Source: Saccharothrix ecbatanensis (lineage in GTDB: Bacteria; Actinomycetota; Actinomycetes; Mycobacteriales; Pseudonocardiaceae). From it: a stretch of DNA of 64,000 bases. Below, piece after piece: positions 16,259 to 24,945 of the stretch. The stretch is taken from contig NZ_JACHMO010000001.1 in NCBI RefSeq assembly GCF_014205015.1, positions 9,114,001-9,178,000 of the forward strand. Reading direction: 5' to 3'. The position numbers were made by a program, and so were the translations under genes. How positions within the stretch are numbered: position 1 is the stretch's first letter; each line of letters begins with the position of its first letter. The notes beneath the pieces are model-generated. The model was given only the letters and a program-made list of their open reading frames with translations. It did not search any database and was not told the origin of the DNA.

Positions 16259-17434
16259 TCACACGTGTGCGGCGAGCGGAGCGGGGGTCGGGACTGCCGG
16301 TCGCACGGTCACCCGGCCGACGACCAGCGCCACCGCCACGCCGAGGATGCTCGCCACGCCGCCGACGGTGCCGACCCACTGGAGGCCGAGCCCGCTGGTC
16401 AGCACCACACCGCCGAGCATCGGGCCCAGCGCCGCCGCCACGTTGAACGCGGAGATGTTCACCGAGGCGACCAGCCCGGCCGCCGAACCCGCCTGACCCA
16501 TCAGGTACGTGTGGACCAGCGGACCGGCGGTGAACGCGCTGGCGCCCAGCACGAACACGCTCACCACCGCCCCCACCTTGCTCTCCAGCATCAGGCCCTG
16601 GGCGAGCAGCGCCACGCCGAGCACGGCCAGCGGGATCGGCAGGACGCGGGAGATGTTGTGCATCGGCACCTTGCCCGCGAGCGTGCTGCCGACGAGGGTC
16701 CCCAAGCCGTACACGAGCAGCACACCGGTCACCCAGCCCGGCTCGAACCCCGTCACCTCCCGCAACGCGGGCGCGACGTACGTGAACGCGGTGATCAGGC
16801 CGGTGAACGACAGGACCGTCGTGGCCAGGCCCAGCAGCACGGTCCGCCGGCCGAACGCGAACAGGCTGGCCCGCACACCGGGGTCCGGCTGGTGCGCGAC
16901 CTTCGGCGTGCCGAGCACGACCCCGACGAAACCGATCGCCGTCAACGCCGCGACCAGCACGAACGACGCCCGCCAGCCGTAGTTCTGGCCGATCAGCGTG
17001 CCGAGCGGGATGCCGAGGATGGTGGACAGCGCGACACCGTTGACGACCTTGGCGATGGCCGCGGTCTGCTTCTCCGGCGGCACGGCGGCGATGGCGATCT
17101 GCGAGGCCACCGCGAAGAACAGGCCCTGGGCCAGCGCGCCGACCATGCGCGCGACCATGAGCAACGTGTAGTCGTCCGCCAGGGCGCTGGCGACGGCGGC
17201 GACGAAGGCCAACGCCATGACGGAGATCAGGAGCGTGCGGCGCGAGATGCGCCCGGTGAACACGGTGAGAACCGGACCGCCCACGGCGACCGAGACGGCG
17301 TAAGCGGTCACCAGCAGGCCTGCGGTCGGCACGTCCACACCGAGGTCCGCGGCGACCTCCGGCAGGACGCCCACGATGATGAACTCGGATGTCCCCACGG
17401 CAAAAGCGCTGAGCATCAGGATGAAGGCGATCAC
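16259..17434 (-). CDS. Major facilitator superfamily exporter (DHA1 type)
   Basis: This predicted 12-span inner-membrane drug or metabolite exporter has about 391 residues. Family features include AFAVGTSEFIIVGVLPEVAA in span 1, GRISRRTLL in the loop between spans 2 and 3, and a VGALAQGLFFAVASQIAIA span 4. These resemble the AraJ/chloramphenicol-resistance-like group. The start could be GTG 17434, GTG 17458 or TTG 17473. I chose 17434 because a 20-bp palindrome and likely promoter occupy the upstream alternatives and would give a leaderless message. The divergent MerR-type gene is the probable regulator. Confidence 0.85.
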   Translation of the reverse strand: MIAFILMLSAFAVGTSEFIIVGVLPEVAADLGVDVPTAGLLVTAYAVSVAVGGPVLTVFTGRISRRTLLISVMALAFVAAVASALADDYTLLMVARMVGALAQGLFFAVASQIAIAAVPPEKQTAAIAKVVNGVALSTILGIPLGTLIGQNYGWRASFVLVAALTAIGFVGVVLGTPKVAHQPDPGVRASLFAFGRRTVLLGLATTVLSFTGLITAFTYVAPALREVTGFEPGWVTGVLLVYGLGTLVGSTLAGKVPMHNISRVLPIPLAVLGVALLAQGLMLESKVGAVVSVFVLGASAFTAGPLVHTYLMGQAGSAAGLVASVNISAFNVAAALGPMLGGVVLTSGLGLQWVGTVGGVASILGVAVALVVGRVTVRPAVPTPAPLAAHV

Positions 17435-17441
17435 GGGGAAG

Positions 17442-17473
17442 ACGCTAAAGTGTGACACTGACGTCAGGGTCAA
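17442..17473 (-). promoter_or_regulatory. Candidate MerR-type operator/promoter for the MFS gene
   Basis: The near-perfect palindrome TGACACTGACGTCAGGGTCA covers 17453-17472. On the minus strand it lies between TTGACC (17473-17468) and TAGCGT (17447-17442), which would be -35 and -10 boxes with an unusually long spacer of about 20 bp. That is the geometry MerR activators act on. The predicted transcript would begin within a base or two of the GTG at 17434. Confidence 0.5.
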
Positions 17474-17515
17474 GGTTGCGTGATCGAAGGCTCTTTACGG
17501 CGGGAGTGGGAATAA

Positions 17516-17989
17516 GTGCTGATCGGCGAGCTCGCGGAGAAGACCGGCGCCACGGTGCGCATGTTGCGCTACTACGACCAGCACGGACTGCTGACCCCGC
17601 AGCGCACGCAAGGCCGCTACCGCGTCTACGACGAGTCCGATGTGGAACGGGTGCGCAGCGTCCGCTGCCTCATCAGCTCCGGCCTGAACATCCGGCTGGT
17701 CCGGCTGGTGCTCGCGCACGCGTTCGACCAGGACGTCCAGCTGCCGGAGGACGAGGCGGGCTGCGTGCCGCTGCTGGAGATGCTGACCGAGGAGCTGACG
17801 TCCGTCGAGGCCAGGATCACGCAGCTGACCAGCAGCAAGGCACACCTGACCCGGCTCGTCGGCGACGTGACGCGGATCATGGCGGAGAAGTTCGGCGACC
17901 GGGCCCGGTGCCGGGACGCGGCAACGGAAGAGGCCCCCGGCACGAGTGCCGAGGGCCTCCACAGTGGACGGCGTGCCGTCAGAGCTTGA
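17516..17989 (+). CDS. MerR-family transcriptional regulator
   Basis: This 157-residue regulator has the winged-helix MerR domain at the N-terminus (IGELAEKTGATVRMLRYYDQ, then HGLLTPQRTQGRYRVYDESD, residues 3-43), a dimerising coiled coil (about 85-120) and a short C-terminal tail with only one or two cysteines, so metal sensing is not obvious. It is preceded by GGGAG. It is divergent from the MFS exporter, with the palindromic operator between them. The last 11 bases overlap the convergent asnB, whose terminator hairpin lies inside this coding region. Confidence 0.9.
   Translation: MLIGELAEKTGATVRMLRYYDQHGLLTPQRTQGRYRVYDESDVERVRSVRCLISSGLNIRLVRLVLAHAFDQDVQLPEDEAGCVPLLEMLTEELTSVEARITQLTSSKAHLTRLVGDVTRIMAEKFGDRARCRDAATEEAPGTSAEGLHSGRRAVRA
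17930..17959 (-). terminator. asnB terminator hairpin inside the merR coding region
   Basis: GAGGCCCCCGGCA (17930-17942) pairs with TGCCGAGGGCCTC (17947-17959) with one mismatch around CGAG. On the minus strand it lies 20 bases past the asnB stop; on the plus strand it encodes part of the MerR tail. Confidence 0.6.
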
Positions 17990-19907
17990 CGGGGTAGTGC
18001 GGCTCCGGCACGACCGGACGGATCCGGCCCTCCACGAAGATCCCGTGCCAGATCATGAACACCAGCAGCGCCCAGATCCGCCGGCTGTGGTCGGCCACGC
18101 CCGACCGGTGCTCCTCGATGACCCGCAGCACCGCGTTCTTGTCGAGGTACTGGTCGGTCTGCGACTGGCGCACGTGCTCCACCGCCCAGTCGTGCATCTC
18201 GTCCTTCAGCCAGTGCCGGATCGGCACCGGGAAGCCCAGCTTGCGCCGGTTCAGCACGTGCGCGGGCACGATGTCGCGGATCGCCCGGCGCAGCGCGTGC
18301 TTGGTGGTCTCCTTGGTGAGCTTCAGCTCGGAGGGCACCTGCGACGCGATCCGGAACACCTCCGGGTCCAGGAACGGCACCCGCAGCTCCAGCGAGTTCG
18401 CCATGGTCACCTTGTCGGCCTTGACCAGGATGTCCCCGCGCAGCCACGTGAACAGGTCGACGTGCTGCATCCGCGTCACCGGGTCCCAGCCCTCGGACTC
18501 CCGGTACACGTGCGCCGTCACGTCCTTGTGCGACACGTCCGGGTTGTACGTGCGCAGCACCTGCTGGATCTGGTCGTCCATGAAGATCCGCGCGTTGCCG
18601 TAGTAGCGCTCCTCCAGCGTGAGCGCGCCCCGCCGCAGCAGGTCCTTGCCGCGCACGCCCTGCGGGATCTTCGTGGACACCTTGCCCATGGCCTTGCGCA
18701 GCGCGCTCGGCACCTTCTCGAACGGAGCCAGCGACAACGGCTCGCGGTAGATCGTGTAGCCGCCGAACAGCTCGTCCGCGCCCTCGCCCGACAGCACGAC
18801 CTTCACGTGCTGGCGCGCCTCGCGGGCGATGAACCACAGCGGCACCAGCGCCGGGTCCGCCACCGGGTCGTCCAGGTACCAGGTGATCAGCGGCAGGGAA
18901 TCCATCATCTCCTGCGCCGTCACCGCCCGGACCACGTGCTTCACGCCGATCGCGGCGGCCGACTCGGCGGCCACGTCGATCTCCGAGTAGCCCTGCCGCT
19001 CGAACCCCGTGGTGAACGTGATCAGGTCCGGGTTGTGCTCCTTGGCCAGCGCCGCGACCACGGTCGAGTCGATGCCGCCGGACAGGAACGAGCCGACCGT
19101 CACGTCCGCGCGCATGTGCTTGGCCACCGAATCGCGCAGCGCCTCGGTGATCTCGTCGTACAGCCGGTTCTCGTCCGCGTCGCCACGCACCGCGCGCGGC
19201 CGGAACGTCGCCGGGAAGTACCGCTCCACCACCGGCTTGCCGCCCGGCGTGACGGTGAACGACGTGCCGGACTCGACGCGGTGGATGCCGGTCTGCAACG
19301 ACTCCGGCTCCGGCACGTACTGGAGGATCAGGTAGTGCTGGAGCGCCTTCAGGTCAACCTCGGGCGTGATGCCGATCGTCGGCGCCAGCTCCAACACGGA
19401 CTTCTTCTCGCTGGAGAACGCCACCCCGCCGGGACCGACCGCGTAGTACAGCGGCTTGATGCCGAACGGGTCACGCGCGCCGAACACCACCCGGCGAGCC
19501 TTGTCCCAGATCAGGAACGCGAACATGCCGCGCAGCCGACCGACCGCGGCCGGGCCCCAGTAGTGGTAGGCCGCCACGATCGTCTCGGTGTCGCCGTCCG
19601 TGGCGAACACCGCGCCGAACTGCTTGGTCAACTCCGCGCGCAGCTCCACGTAGTTGTAGATCTCGCCGTTGAACAGGATCGCGTACCGACCCTGCTGGTC
19701 GTGCGGACCCCAGTGCAGGGGTTGGTGTGAGTGCTCGATGTCGATGATGGACAGACGGTTGAAGCCGAAGACGACCTCACCGCCCTGCCAGGTGCCGCTC
19801 TCGTCGGGGCCGCGGTGCCGCTGGCAGCGCAGTGCCCCAGCCACCGCCGAGCGCGCCCGCTGGGCCTCGATCTCGCCAGGGCAAACCAGTCCTACCAGGC
19901 CGCACAC
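17979..19907 (-). CDS. asnB: Asparagine synthetase (glutamine-hydrolysing)
   Basis: The enzyme converts aspartate to asparagine using ATP and glutamine-derived ammonia. The 642-residue protein begins MCGLVGLV, with Cys2 as the glutaminase nucleophile. RHRGPDESG follows, then the ATP pyrophosphatase motif (FLSGGIDSTVVAALA, near residue 270) and SGEGADELFGGY. The gene sits divergently from ctaC, as in mycobacteria (Rv2201/Rv2200c), where the AsnB homologue is also implicated in amidation of cell-wall components; here that is only possible. A 210-base divergent promoter region separates the two genes. Confidence 0.95.
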   Translation of the reverse strand: MCGLVGLVCPGEIEAQRARSAVAGALRCQRHRGPDESGTWQGGEVVFGFNRLSIIDIEHSHQPLHWGPHDQQGRYAILFNGEIYNYVELRAELTKQFGAVFATDGDTETIVAAYHYWGPAAVGRLRGMFAFLIWDKARRVVFGARDPFGIKPLYYAVGPGGVAFSSEKKSVLELAPTIGITPEVDLKALQHYLILQYVPEPESLQTGIHRVESGTSFTVTPGGKPVVERYFPATFRPRAVRGDADENRLYDEITEALRDSVAKHMRADVTVGSFLSGGIDSTVVAALAKEHNPDLITFTTGFERQGYSEIDVAAESAAAIGVKHVVRAVTAQEMMDSLPLITWYLDDPVADPALVPLWFIAREARQHVKVVLSGEGADELFGGYTIYREPLSLAPFEKVPSALRKAMGKVSTKIPQGVRGKDLLRRGALTLEERYYGNARIFMDDQIQQVLRTYNPDVSHKDVTAHVYRESEGWDPVTRMQHVDLFTWLRGDILVKADKVTMANSLELRVPFLDPEVFRIASQVPSELKLTKETTKHALRRAIRDIVPAHVLNRRKLGFPVPIRHWLKDEMHDWAVEHVRQSQTDQYLDKNAVLRVIEEHRSGVADHSRRIWALLVFMIWHGIFVEGRIRPVVPEPHYPVKL

Positions 19908-20117
19908 GCCGTAAACACCCTTCGTGTCGTGTGGAGAAGAGTCCAGTATGCCGGGGGGTGGGTGTGTGACCGAAACTGCACCGCACGCGTACAGCCCCCA
20001 AGGGGTGACGTGCCATGCGCTGGGCTACGCTCCCGCATGATCCGGCATGGGGCGAAATCGCACCCCTGCCTGCGAGCTTTTGAGTAGTGGTCGAAGGCAA
20101 CGAGGAGGCGGCGAGCA

Positions 20118-21050
20118 GTGGGCCTGAAGGAGGGCACCAGGGCAGCCCGGCTGGCGAAGGTCGGCGGGCTGGTCGGCCTGGTCGGCGTCGGGGCCACGGG
20201 TTGCTCCACGGAAGAGGTGCTGCGCTTCGGTTGGCCGGTGGCCGTGACGCCGCAGGCCGAGGCGATGCGCGAGCTGTGGACCTGGTCGGTCGTCGCGGCA
20301 CTCGCGGTCGGCGTGATCGTGTGGGGCCTGATCCTCTGGTCCGTGGCGTTCCACCGCAAGAAGAGCGAGGAGCTGCCCCGCCAGGTCGCCTACAACCTGC
20401 CGCTGGAGCTCGTGCTGCTGGTCGTGCCGACGATCATCGTCGCGGTGTTGTTCTACTTCACCGCGGTGACGCAGAACTACGTCACGGACAAGAGCAAGAC
20501 GCCCGACGTCACGGTCGACGTGATCGCGTTCCAGTGGAACTGGGAGTTCCAGTACCCCCAGTACAAGACCGAGGCCGCGAGCCTTCCGGTGAGCACCGTC
20601 GGCTCGTCCGGCGAGATCCCGCTCCTGGTGGTGCCGCAGGGCAAGTCGATCCGGTTCAACCTGCGGTCGACCGACGTCATCCACTCGTTCTACGTGCCGG
20701 AGTTCCACTTCAAGCGGGACGTCTTCCCCGAGCCGGAGAAGAACAACCAGGACAACTCGTTCCAGATCGACCAGATCGACCGGACCGGGTCGTTCGTCGG
20801 TCGCTGCGCCGAGCTGTGCGGCGTGTACCACGCCGTGATGAACTTCGAGGTCAGGGCGCTGGAATCGGCTGATTTCGACCGGTACATCGAGTTGCGGCAG
20901 CAGACGAACCCGGCGACCGCGCAGCCGTACACGGCCGCTCAGGCGCTGACCGAGCTGGACTGCGGCGAGCTGTGCACGCCGCACGCCGTGACGACCAGGC
21001 CCTTCGACACCGACCGGACCGTCCGCGAGGCGTCCGGCGGCGGGAAGTAG
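20118..21050 (+). CDS. ctaC: Cytochrome c oxidase subunit II (aa3 type)
   Basis: This subunit accepts electrons via its CuA centre and passes them to subunit I. The N-terminus is a lipoprotein signal with lipobox ATGC (C29). Two membrane helices follow (about residues 53-78 and 95-118). The CuA ligands are visible as H189 and the motif CAELCGVYHAVM with C230, C234, H238 and M241. The GTG at 20118 follows GAGGAGG. The stop lies 12 bases before ctaF. Subunit I (ctaD) is not in this window. Confidence 0.96.
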   Translation: MGLKEGTRAARLAKVGGLVGLVGVGATGCSTEEVLRFGWPVAVTPQAEAMRELWTWSVVAALAVGVIVWGLILWSVAFHRKKSEELPRQVAYNLPLELVLLVVPTIIVAVLFYFTAVTQNYVTDKSKTPDVTVDVIAFQWNWEFQYPQYKTEAASLPVSTVGSSGEIPLLVVPQGKSIRFNLRSTDVIHSFYVPEFHFKRDVFPEPEKNNQDNSFQIDQIDRTGSFVGRCAELCGVYHAVMNFEVRALESADFDRYIELRQQTNPATAQPYTAAQALTELDCGELCTPHAVTTRPFDTDRTVREASGGGK

Positions 21051-21062
21051 GAGGACGCTGCG

Positions 21063-21479
21063 ATGAAGGTCGAAGCACGCATTTTTGACTTGGTGATGGC
21101 GTTCTCGTTCCTGATGGCCGCCGTGTACGGCTACTGGACGTGGGCGGACACCGATCACGTCGAGCCGACCGGGACGGTGGCGCTCGCGCTGACCGGCGGG
21201 TTGGCGCTGATCGTCGGCACGTACTTCCGGTTCGTCGCCCGGCGCATCGAGGTGCGGCCCGAGGACAACGCCGACGCCGAGGTCAGCGACGGCGCCGGCG
21301 AGCTGGGCTTCTTCAGCCCGGGTAGCTACTGGCCGATCGGTCTGGCGGCGGCCGCCGCGACGGCCGGCCTGGCGCTGGCGTTCTGGCACATCTGGCTGCT
21401 GGTGATCGCGGTCGTGCTGGTGCTGATTGCCGTCGGCGGCCTGGTGTTCGAGTACCACACCGGTCCGGAACACGACTGA
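21063..21479 (+). CDS. ctaF: Cytochrome c oxidase subunit IV, actinobacterial type
   Basis: This small membrane subunit of the actinobacterial aa3 oxidase has 138 residues and four hydrophobic spans arranged as two pairs (MKVEARIFDLVMAFSFLMAA at the start, paired spans again after FFSPGSYWPIGLAAAA). It lies directly downstream of ctaC with an AGGAGG-type site, in the same order as Rv2200c-Rv2199c. A strong intrinsic terminator follows. Confidence 0.9.
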   Translation: MKVEARIFDLVMAFSFLMAAVYGYWTWADTDHVEPTGTVALALTGGLALIVGTYFRFVARRIEVRPEDNADAEVSDGAGELGFFSPGSYWPIGLAAAAATAGLALAFWHIWLLVIAVVLVLIAVGGLVFEYHTGPEHD

Positions 21480-21493
21480 CGCAAGGCTTTTCG

Positions 21494-21527
21494 CGGGGGC
21501 CACCTTTCGGGGTGGCCCCCGTTTTTT
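21494..21527 (+). terminator. Intrinsic terminator of ctaC-ctaF
   Basis: CGGGGGCCACC (21494-21504) and GGTGGCCCCCG (21511-21521) form a perfect 11-bp stem with a six-base loop, followed by TTTTTT at 21522-21527. It is one of the few T-tailed terminators in the window. Confidence 0.92.
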
Positions 21528-21532
21528 GCGTG

Positions 21533-22204
21533 TCAGGCCGCGTTCGAGGTCTGGTAGGTGTCCACGTACTCCTGGCCGGACAGCTCCAGGATGCGGTAGA
21601 CGATCTCGTCGGTGACCGAGCGCAGCACCGGCAGGGACTCGTGCATGCCCTCGTAGCGGTCGAAGTGGAGCGGCGCGCCGAACCGGATGGTGACCGGGCT
21701 GATGCGCGGGATCTTGCGGTCCACCGGCTGCATCTTGTCGGTGCCGATGATGCCGACCGGGACGACGGGGGCGCCGGACTCCAGCGCCATCCGGGCGACA
21801 CCCGTGCGACCGCGGTGCAGGCGGCCGTCCAGCGAGCGCGTGCCCTCGGGGTAGATGGCGAACGCGCCGCCCTCGGCCAGGATGCCCGTCGCGGTGTCCA
21901 GCGAGGCCCTGGCGGCCCTGCCGAGGCCGCGGCGGACGGGAACGTGACCCAGGGAGCCGAAGAAGTAGCGGGAGAGGGCTCCCTTGACGCCCTTGCCCTC
22001 GAAGTACTCCGCCTTGGCGAGGAACGAGACGCGGCGCGGGACGACCATCGGGATGACGACGCTGTCGATGAACGACAGGTGGTTCGGGGCCAGGATCACC
22101 GGACCGTCGGCGGGGACGTTCTCCAGACCTTCGACGGTCGGCCGGTAGACCAGCCGCGCCGTGGGCGCCACCACTCGCTTCATCACCGTGTAGAGCATGG
22201 TCAC
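21533..22204 (-). CDS. plsC: 1-acyl-sn-glycerol-3-phosphate acyltransferase (PlsC family)
   Basis: This membrane-associated acyltransferase of phospholipid synthesis has 223 residues. The catalytic HX4D motif is NHLSFID (about residues 41-47), and the substrate-binding EGTR lies in YPEGTRSLDG. The C-terminus LELSGQEYVDTYQ is nearly the same as that of a second PlsC-family protein at 47473-48204, so the two are paralogues. It is convergent with ctaF; the exact acceptor is not determined by sequence. Confidence 0.9.
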   Translation of the reverse strand: MTMLYTVMKRVVAPTARLVYRPTVEGLENVPADGPVILAPNHLSFIDSVVIPMVVPRRVSFLAKAEYFEGKGVKGALSRYFFGSLGHVPVRRGLGRAARASLDTATGILAEGGAFAIYPEGTRSLDGRLHRGRTGVARMALESGAPVVPVGIIGTDKMQPVDRKIPRISPVTIRFGAPLHFDRYEGMHESLPVLRSVTDEIVYRILELSGQEYVDTYQTSNAA

Positions 22205-22296
22205 AGCATGACCGGCCCCCGTTACCGCGTGGTGAAAAGGTGGCAGTCATCTCCGACCTGGTGTCGGAGGTGCGCGGGTGGTGGTCGGCGGGTCGG

Positions 22297-23349
22297 TCAG
22301 GCGTCGGAGAGGGCGGCCATCAGCTCGGTCGAGCGCGCGGCCCACTTCAGGAGCAGGTCGCCCGCCGCGCCGGAGTCGATCGCCTCGGCGGCCCGGCCCA
22401 TGGCGTTCGCGATGTCCGCGTGCAGGTCGCCCGACAGCCCGGCGTGCGTCGCCAGGGCGCCCGCCGCGTTGAGCAGCACCGCGTCCCGCACCGCACCCGG
22501 CTTCCCGGCCAGCAGTTCCCGCACGACCTCCGCGTTGACCGAAGCGTCACCGCCCTTGAGGTCCTCCGGCCGCGCCGCCGCGATACCGAGCACCGACGGA
22601 TCGATCCGGTCCGTCCGCACCTCGCCACCGTCGACCACCCACACCGACGTGGTGGTGGTCGTGGTGATCTCGTCCATCCCGTCGTCACCGCGCACGACCA
22701 GCATCGTGTTGCCCCGACGCGCGAAGACACCCGCGATCAACGGCGCGAACGCCACCCGCGCGCACCCGACCAACCCGACCTTCGGCTGCGCCGGGTTCGT
22801 CAGCGGCCCGAGCAGGTTGAACGTCGTCGGGATGCCGATCTCCGCCCGGGGCGGGCCCGCGTGGCGGAAACCGGGGTGGAACACCCGGGCGAAGCAGAAG
22901 CCGACACCCAGCTCCTCCACCGTCTGCTGCACGCCCGACGGCGGCAGGTCGATGGCCACGCCCAACGCCTCCAGCACGTCCGCCGTGCCGCACTGGGACG
23001 ACGCCGCGCGGTTGCCGTGCTTCACCACGGGCACGCCGGCGGCGGCCGTGACGATCGCGGCCATGGTCGAGATGTTCACCGACCCGGAGTTGTCACCGCC
23101 CGTGCCGACGATGTCCGCGGCACGTCCCTCGACGGTGAACCGGCGGGCGTGGCTGAGCATCATCGTGGCGATGCCGTCGACCTCTTCGGGCGTCTCGCCC
23201 TTCGCCCGCAGCGCCACCGCGAACGCGGCGATCTGCGCCGGGGTCGCGGCGCCGGACATCACTTGGTCCATGGCCCAGCCCGTGTCGTCCTGGGACAGGT
23301 CGACCCGGTCGATGAGCCGGTTCAGCAGCGACGGCCAGGTGCGCTCCAC
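22297..23349 (-). CDS. trpD: Anthranilate phosphoribosyltransferase
   Basis: This enzyme of tryptophan synthesis transfers phosphoribose from PRPP to anthranilate. The 350-residue protein has the PRPP-binding motif GTGGDNSGSVNIST near residue 83, followed by KHGNRAASSQCG and the glycine-rich stretch near NLLGPLTNPA. The start is a GTG at 23349, seven bases from the stop of the upstream small gene. It is the homologue of Rv2192c and, as there, lies next to ctaE rather than in a trp operon. Confidence 0.95.
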   Translation of the reverse strand: MERTWPSLLNRLIDRVDLSQDDTGWAMDQVMSGAATPAQIAAFAVALRAKGETPEEVDGIATMMLSHARRFTVEGRAADIVGTGGDNSGSVNISTMAAIVTAAAGVPVVKHGNRAASSQCGTADVLEALGVAIDLPPSGVQQTVEELGVGFCFARVFHPGFRHAGPPRAEIGIPTTFNLLGPLTNPAQPKVGLVGCARVAFAPLIAGVFARRGNTMLVVRGDDGMDEITTTTTTSVWVVDGGEVRTDRIDPSVLGIAAARPEDLKGGDASVNAEVVRELLAGKPGAVRDAVLLNAAGALATHAGLSGDLHADIANAMGRAAEAIDSGAAGDLLLKWAARSTELMAALSDA

Positions 23350-23356
23350 GGCGTCA

Positions 23357-23767
23357 TCAGCCCCGGACGACCGGCAGGACCGTCGAGCGCAGCACCTCGG
23401 CCACGGTCTCGGCGGCGGCCAGCGGGTCGAGCGGGTGCACCAGCACCGCGTCCGCCTGCGACCACGTCGCCAGCCACCGGTCGTCCTTGCGGCGCACCGC
23501 CACGACGATCGGCGGGCAGTCGGTGATCTCGTTCTTCAGCTGCCGGGAGAGGCCCATGCCACCGGTCGGCTGCGCCTCGCCGTCCAGGATCGCCAGGTCG
23601 ACACCGCCCTTGTCCATCTCGTACAGGACGTCGGCGACCGAACCCACCTCGACGTACTCGACGCGCCCCAGGTCGGGCGCCGGACGGCGGCCCACGGCAG
23701 TGATGATCGTCTCACGCACCTCGGGGCGGTGGCTGAACACCAGGATCCTGGTCGTCTGCGTGCTCAT
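23357..23767 (-). CDS. Receiver-like protein (atypical response regulator domain)
   Basis: This 136-residue protein has the alpha/beta pattern of a CheY receiver (TRILVFSHRPEVRETI at the start, LAILDGEAQPTGGMGLSRQL in the middle). The central LAILDG aspartate matches the phosphorylation site position. The acidic pair normally near the N-terminus is absent, and the conserved lysine region reads VRRKDDRW, so phosphorylation is doubtful. No output domain is present. It lies immediately upstream of trpD and overlaps the end of the preceding gene by 56 bases. Confidence 0.75.
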   Translation of the reverse strand: MSTQTTRILVFSHRPEVRETIITAVGRRPAPDLGRVEYVEVGSVADVLYEMDKGGVDLAILDGEAQPTGGMGLSRQLKNEITDCPPIVVAVRRKDDRWLATWSQADAVLVHPLDPLAAAETVAEVLRSTVLPVVRG

Positions 23768-24209
23768 CGGCGCGGTCCTCCGGGTCGGGGTGCGAGGTGA
23801 CGAAGATGTTATCCGGCCCACTCCCCGTGACTTGCAGTGCGTCCCACCCGATCCAGTCGCCGCCCAGCCGCTGCGCCAGCCCCGCCATCCGGGCCCGTTC
23901 CTGCGCGCAGTGCAACGCGTCGAGCCGCTGCACCCGCGACGCGTGCCAACGCCCGTCGAAACGCAGCTCCCAGCCGTCCTGCGCGAGCAGCTCACGCGCG
24001 CGTTCCACCTGGTCAGGCGGCAACTCGAGGTGGTGCCGCAGCACCGCGTCCTGATCCGCGCGCCACCGCGGCGACCGGGCCAGCGCGGCCGAGTCGGCCT
24101 CCGCGACGTCGAACGCCTCCACGACCACCGTCAACCCAGGTGAATCGATCTCCAGTGCGGGTACACCCCGCCGTGCGCGGCGATCACGCAACCGGCTCAA
24201 CAACCCCAT
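23712..24209 (-). CDS. Hypothetical protein, 165 aa
   Basis: No family is recognised. The product starts MGLLSRLRDRRARRGVPALE, has an alpha/beta central part (PGLTVVVEAFDVAEADSAAL, and RARELLAQDGWELRFDGRWH) and a charged C-terminus rich in D, E and P. The ATG at 24209 is divergent from ctaE. Its 3' end overlaps the receiver-like gene by 56 bases in another frame, an unusually long overlap; a stop further upstream is not available in this frame. Confidence 0.6.
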   Translation of the reverse strand: MGLLSRLRDRRARRGVPALEIDSPGLTVVVEAFDVAEADSAALARSPRWRADQDAVLRHHLELPPDQVERARELLAQDGWELRFDGRWHASRVQRLDALHCAQERARMAGLAQRLGGDWIGWDALQVTGSGPDNIFVTSHPDPEDRADEHADDQDPGVQPPPRGA

Positions 24210-24292
24210 GACGTCCTCACCGCGCGTGTGACCCAGATGACCTGCGGACGTGCCCCGGACCCGATGGGCGTGTCGAAATCCTGCAAGCAATA

Positions 24293-24901
24293 ATGCGTCG
24301 TGTGACAACGGCAGCGCCCTCCATCGGCCAGCGCGTGCACTCGCTGAACCGACCGAACATGGTCAGCGTCGGCACGATCGTCTGGCTGTCCAGTGAGCTC
24401 ATGTTCTTCGCTGGGCTCTTCGCCATGTTCTTCACGGTGAAGGCCCAGAACGAGGGGCACTGGCCACCAGAGCCGACCCACCTGAACGTGCCTTACGCAC
24501 TGTTCTTCACGATCATCCTGGTCGCATCCTCGTTCACGTGCCAGTGGGGCGTGTTCGCGGCCGAGCGGGGTGACGTGTTCGGTCTGCGTCGCTGGTACGT
24601 CGTGACGCTGATCATGGGTGCGATCTTCGTGGCCGGTCAGGCCGGGGAGTACATGACCCTCGTCAGCGAGGGCACGACCATCCCGGGCTCGGCCTACGGC
24701 ACCGTGTTCTACCTGACGACCGGCTTCCACGGCCTGCACGTGATCGGTGGTCTGATCGCGTTCGGCTACCTGCTGGTCCGCACGAAGCTGAGCAAGTTCA
24801 CGCCCGCGCAGGCAACCTCCGCGATCGTCGTGTCGTACTACTGGCACTTCGTCGACGTCGTCTGGATCGGCTTGTTCGCCATCATCTACATCGTGCCCTG
24901 A
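24293..24901 (+). CDS. ctaE: Cytochrome c oxidase subunit III
   Basis: This membrane subunit of aa3 oxidase has about 200 residues and five predicted spans, fewer than in mitochondrial subunit III, as is usual in actinobacteria. The N-terminal segment [20 protein letters not shown] is the conserved actinobacterial sequence, and the end ([18 protein letters not shown]) is the standard family C-terminus. The start could be ATG 24293 or GTG 24302 (MTTAAPSIG...); an AATAAT box upstream makes a leaderless message from 24302 possible. It heads the ctaE-qcrC-qcrA-qcrB operon. Confidence 0.95.
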   Translation: MRRVTTAAPSIGQRVHSLNRPNMVSVGTIVWLSSELMFFAGLFAMFFTVKAQNEGHWPPEPTHLNVPYALFFTIILVASSFTCQWGVFAAERGDVFGLRRWYVVTLIMGAIFVAGQAGEYMTLVSEGTTIPGSAYGTVFYLTTGFHGLHVIGGLIAFGYLLVRTKLSKFTPAQATSAIVVSYYWHFVDVVWIGLFAIIYIVP

Positions 24902-24945
24902 CCAGCTCGAACCCCGAACTCACACCAGCAAGGGTTGCCGCACAC

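Noticed and set aside
20025..22250. 741-codon frame on the minus strand across ctaC-ctaF
   Set aside because: Composition is typical of an antisense shadow; ctaC, ctaF and plsC account for the region.
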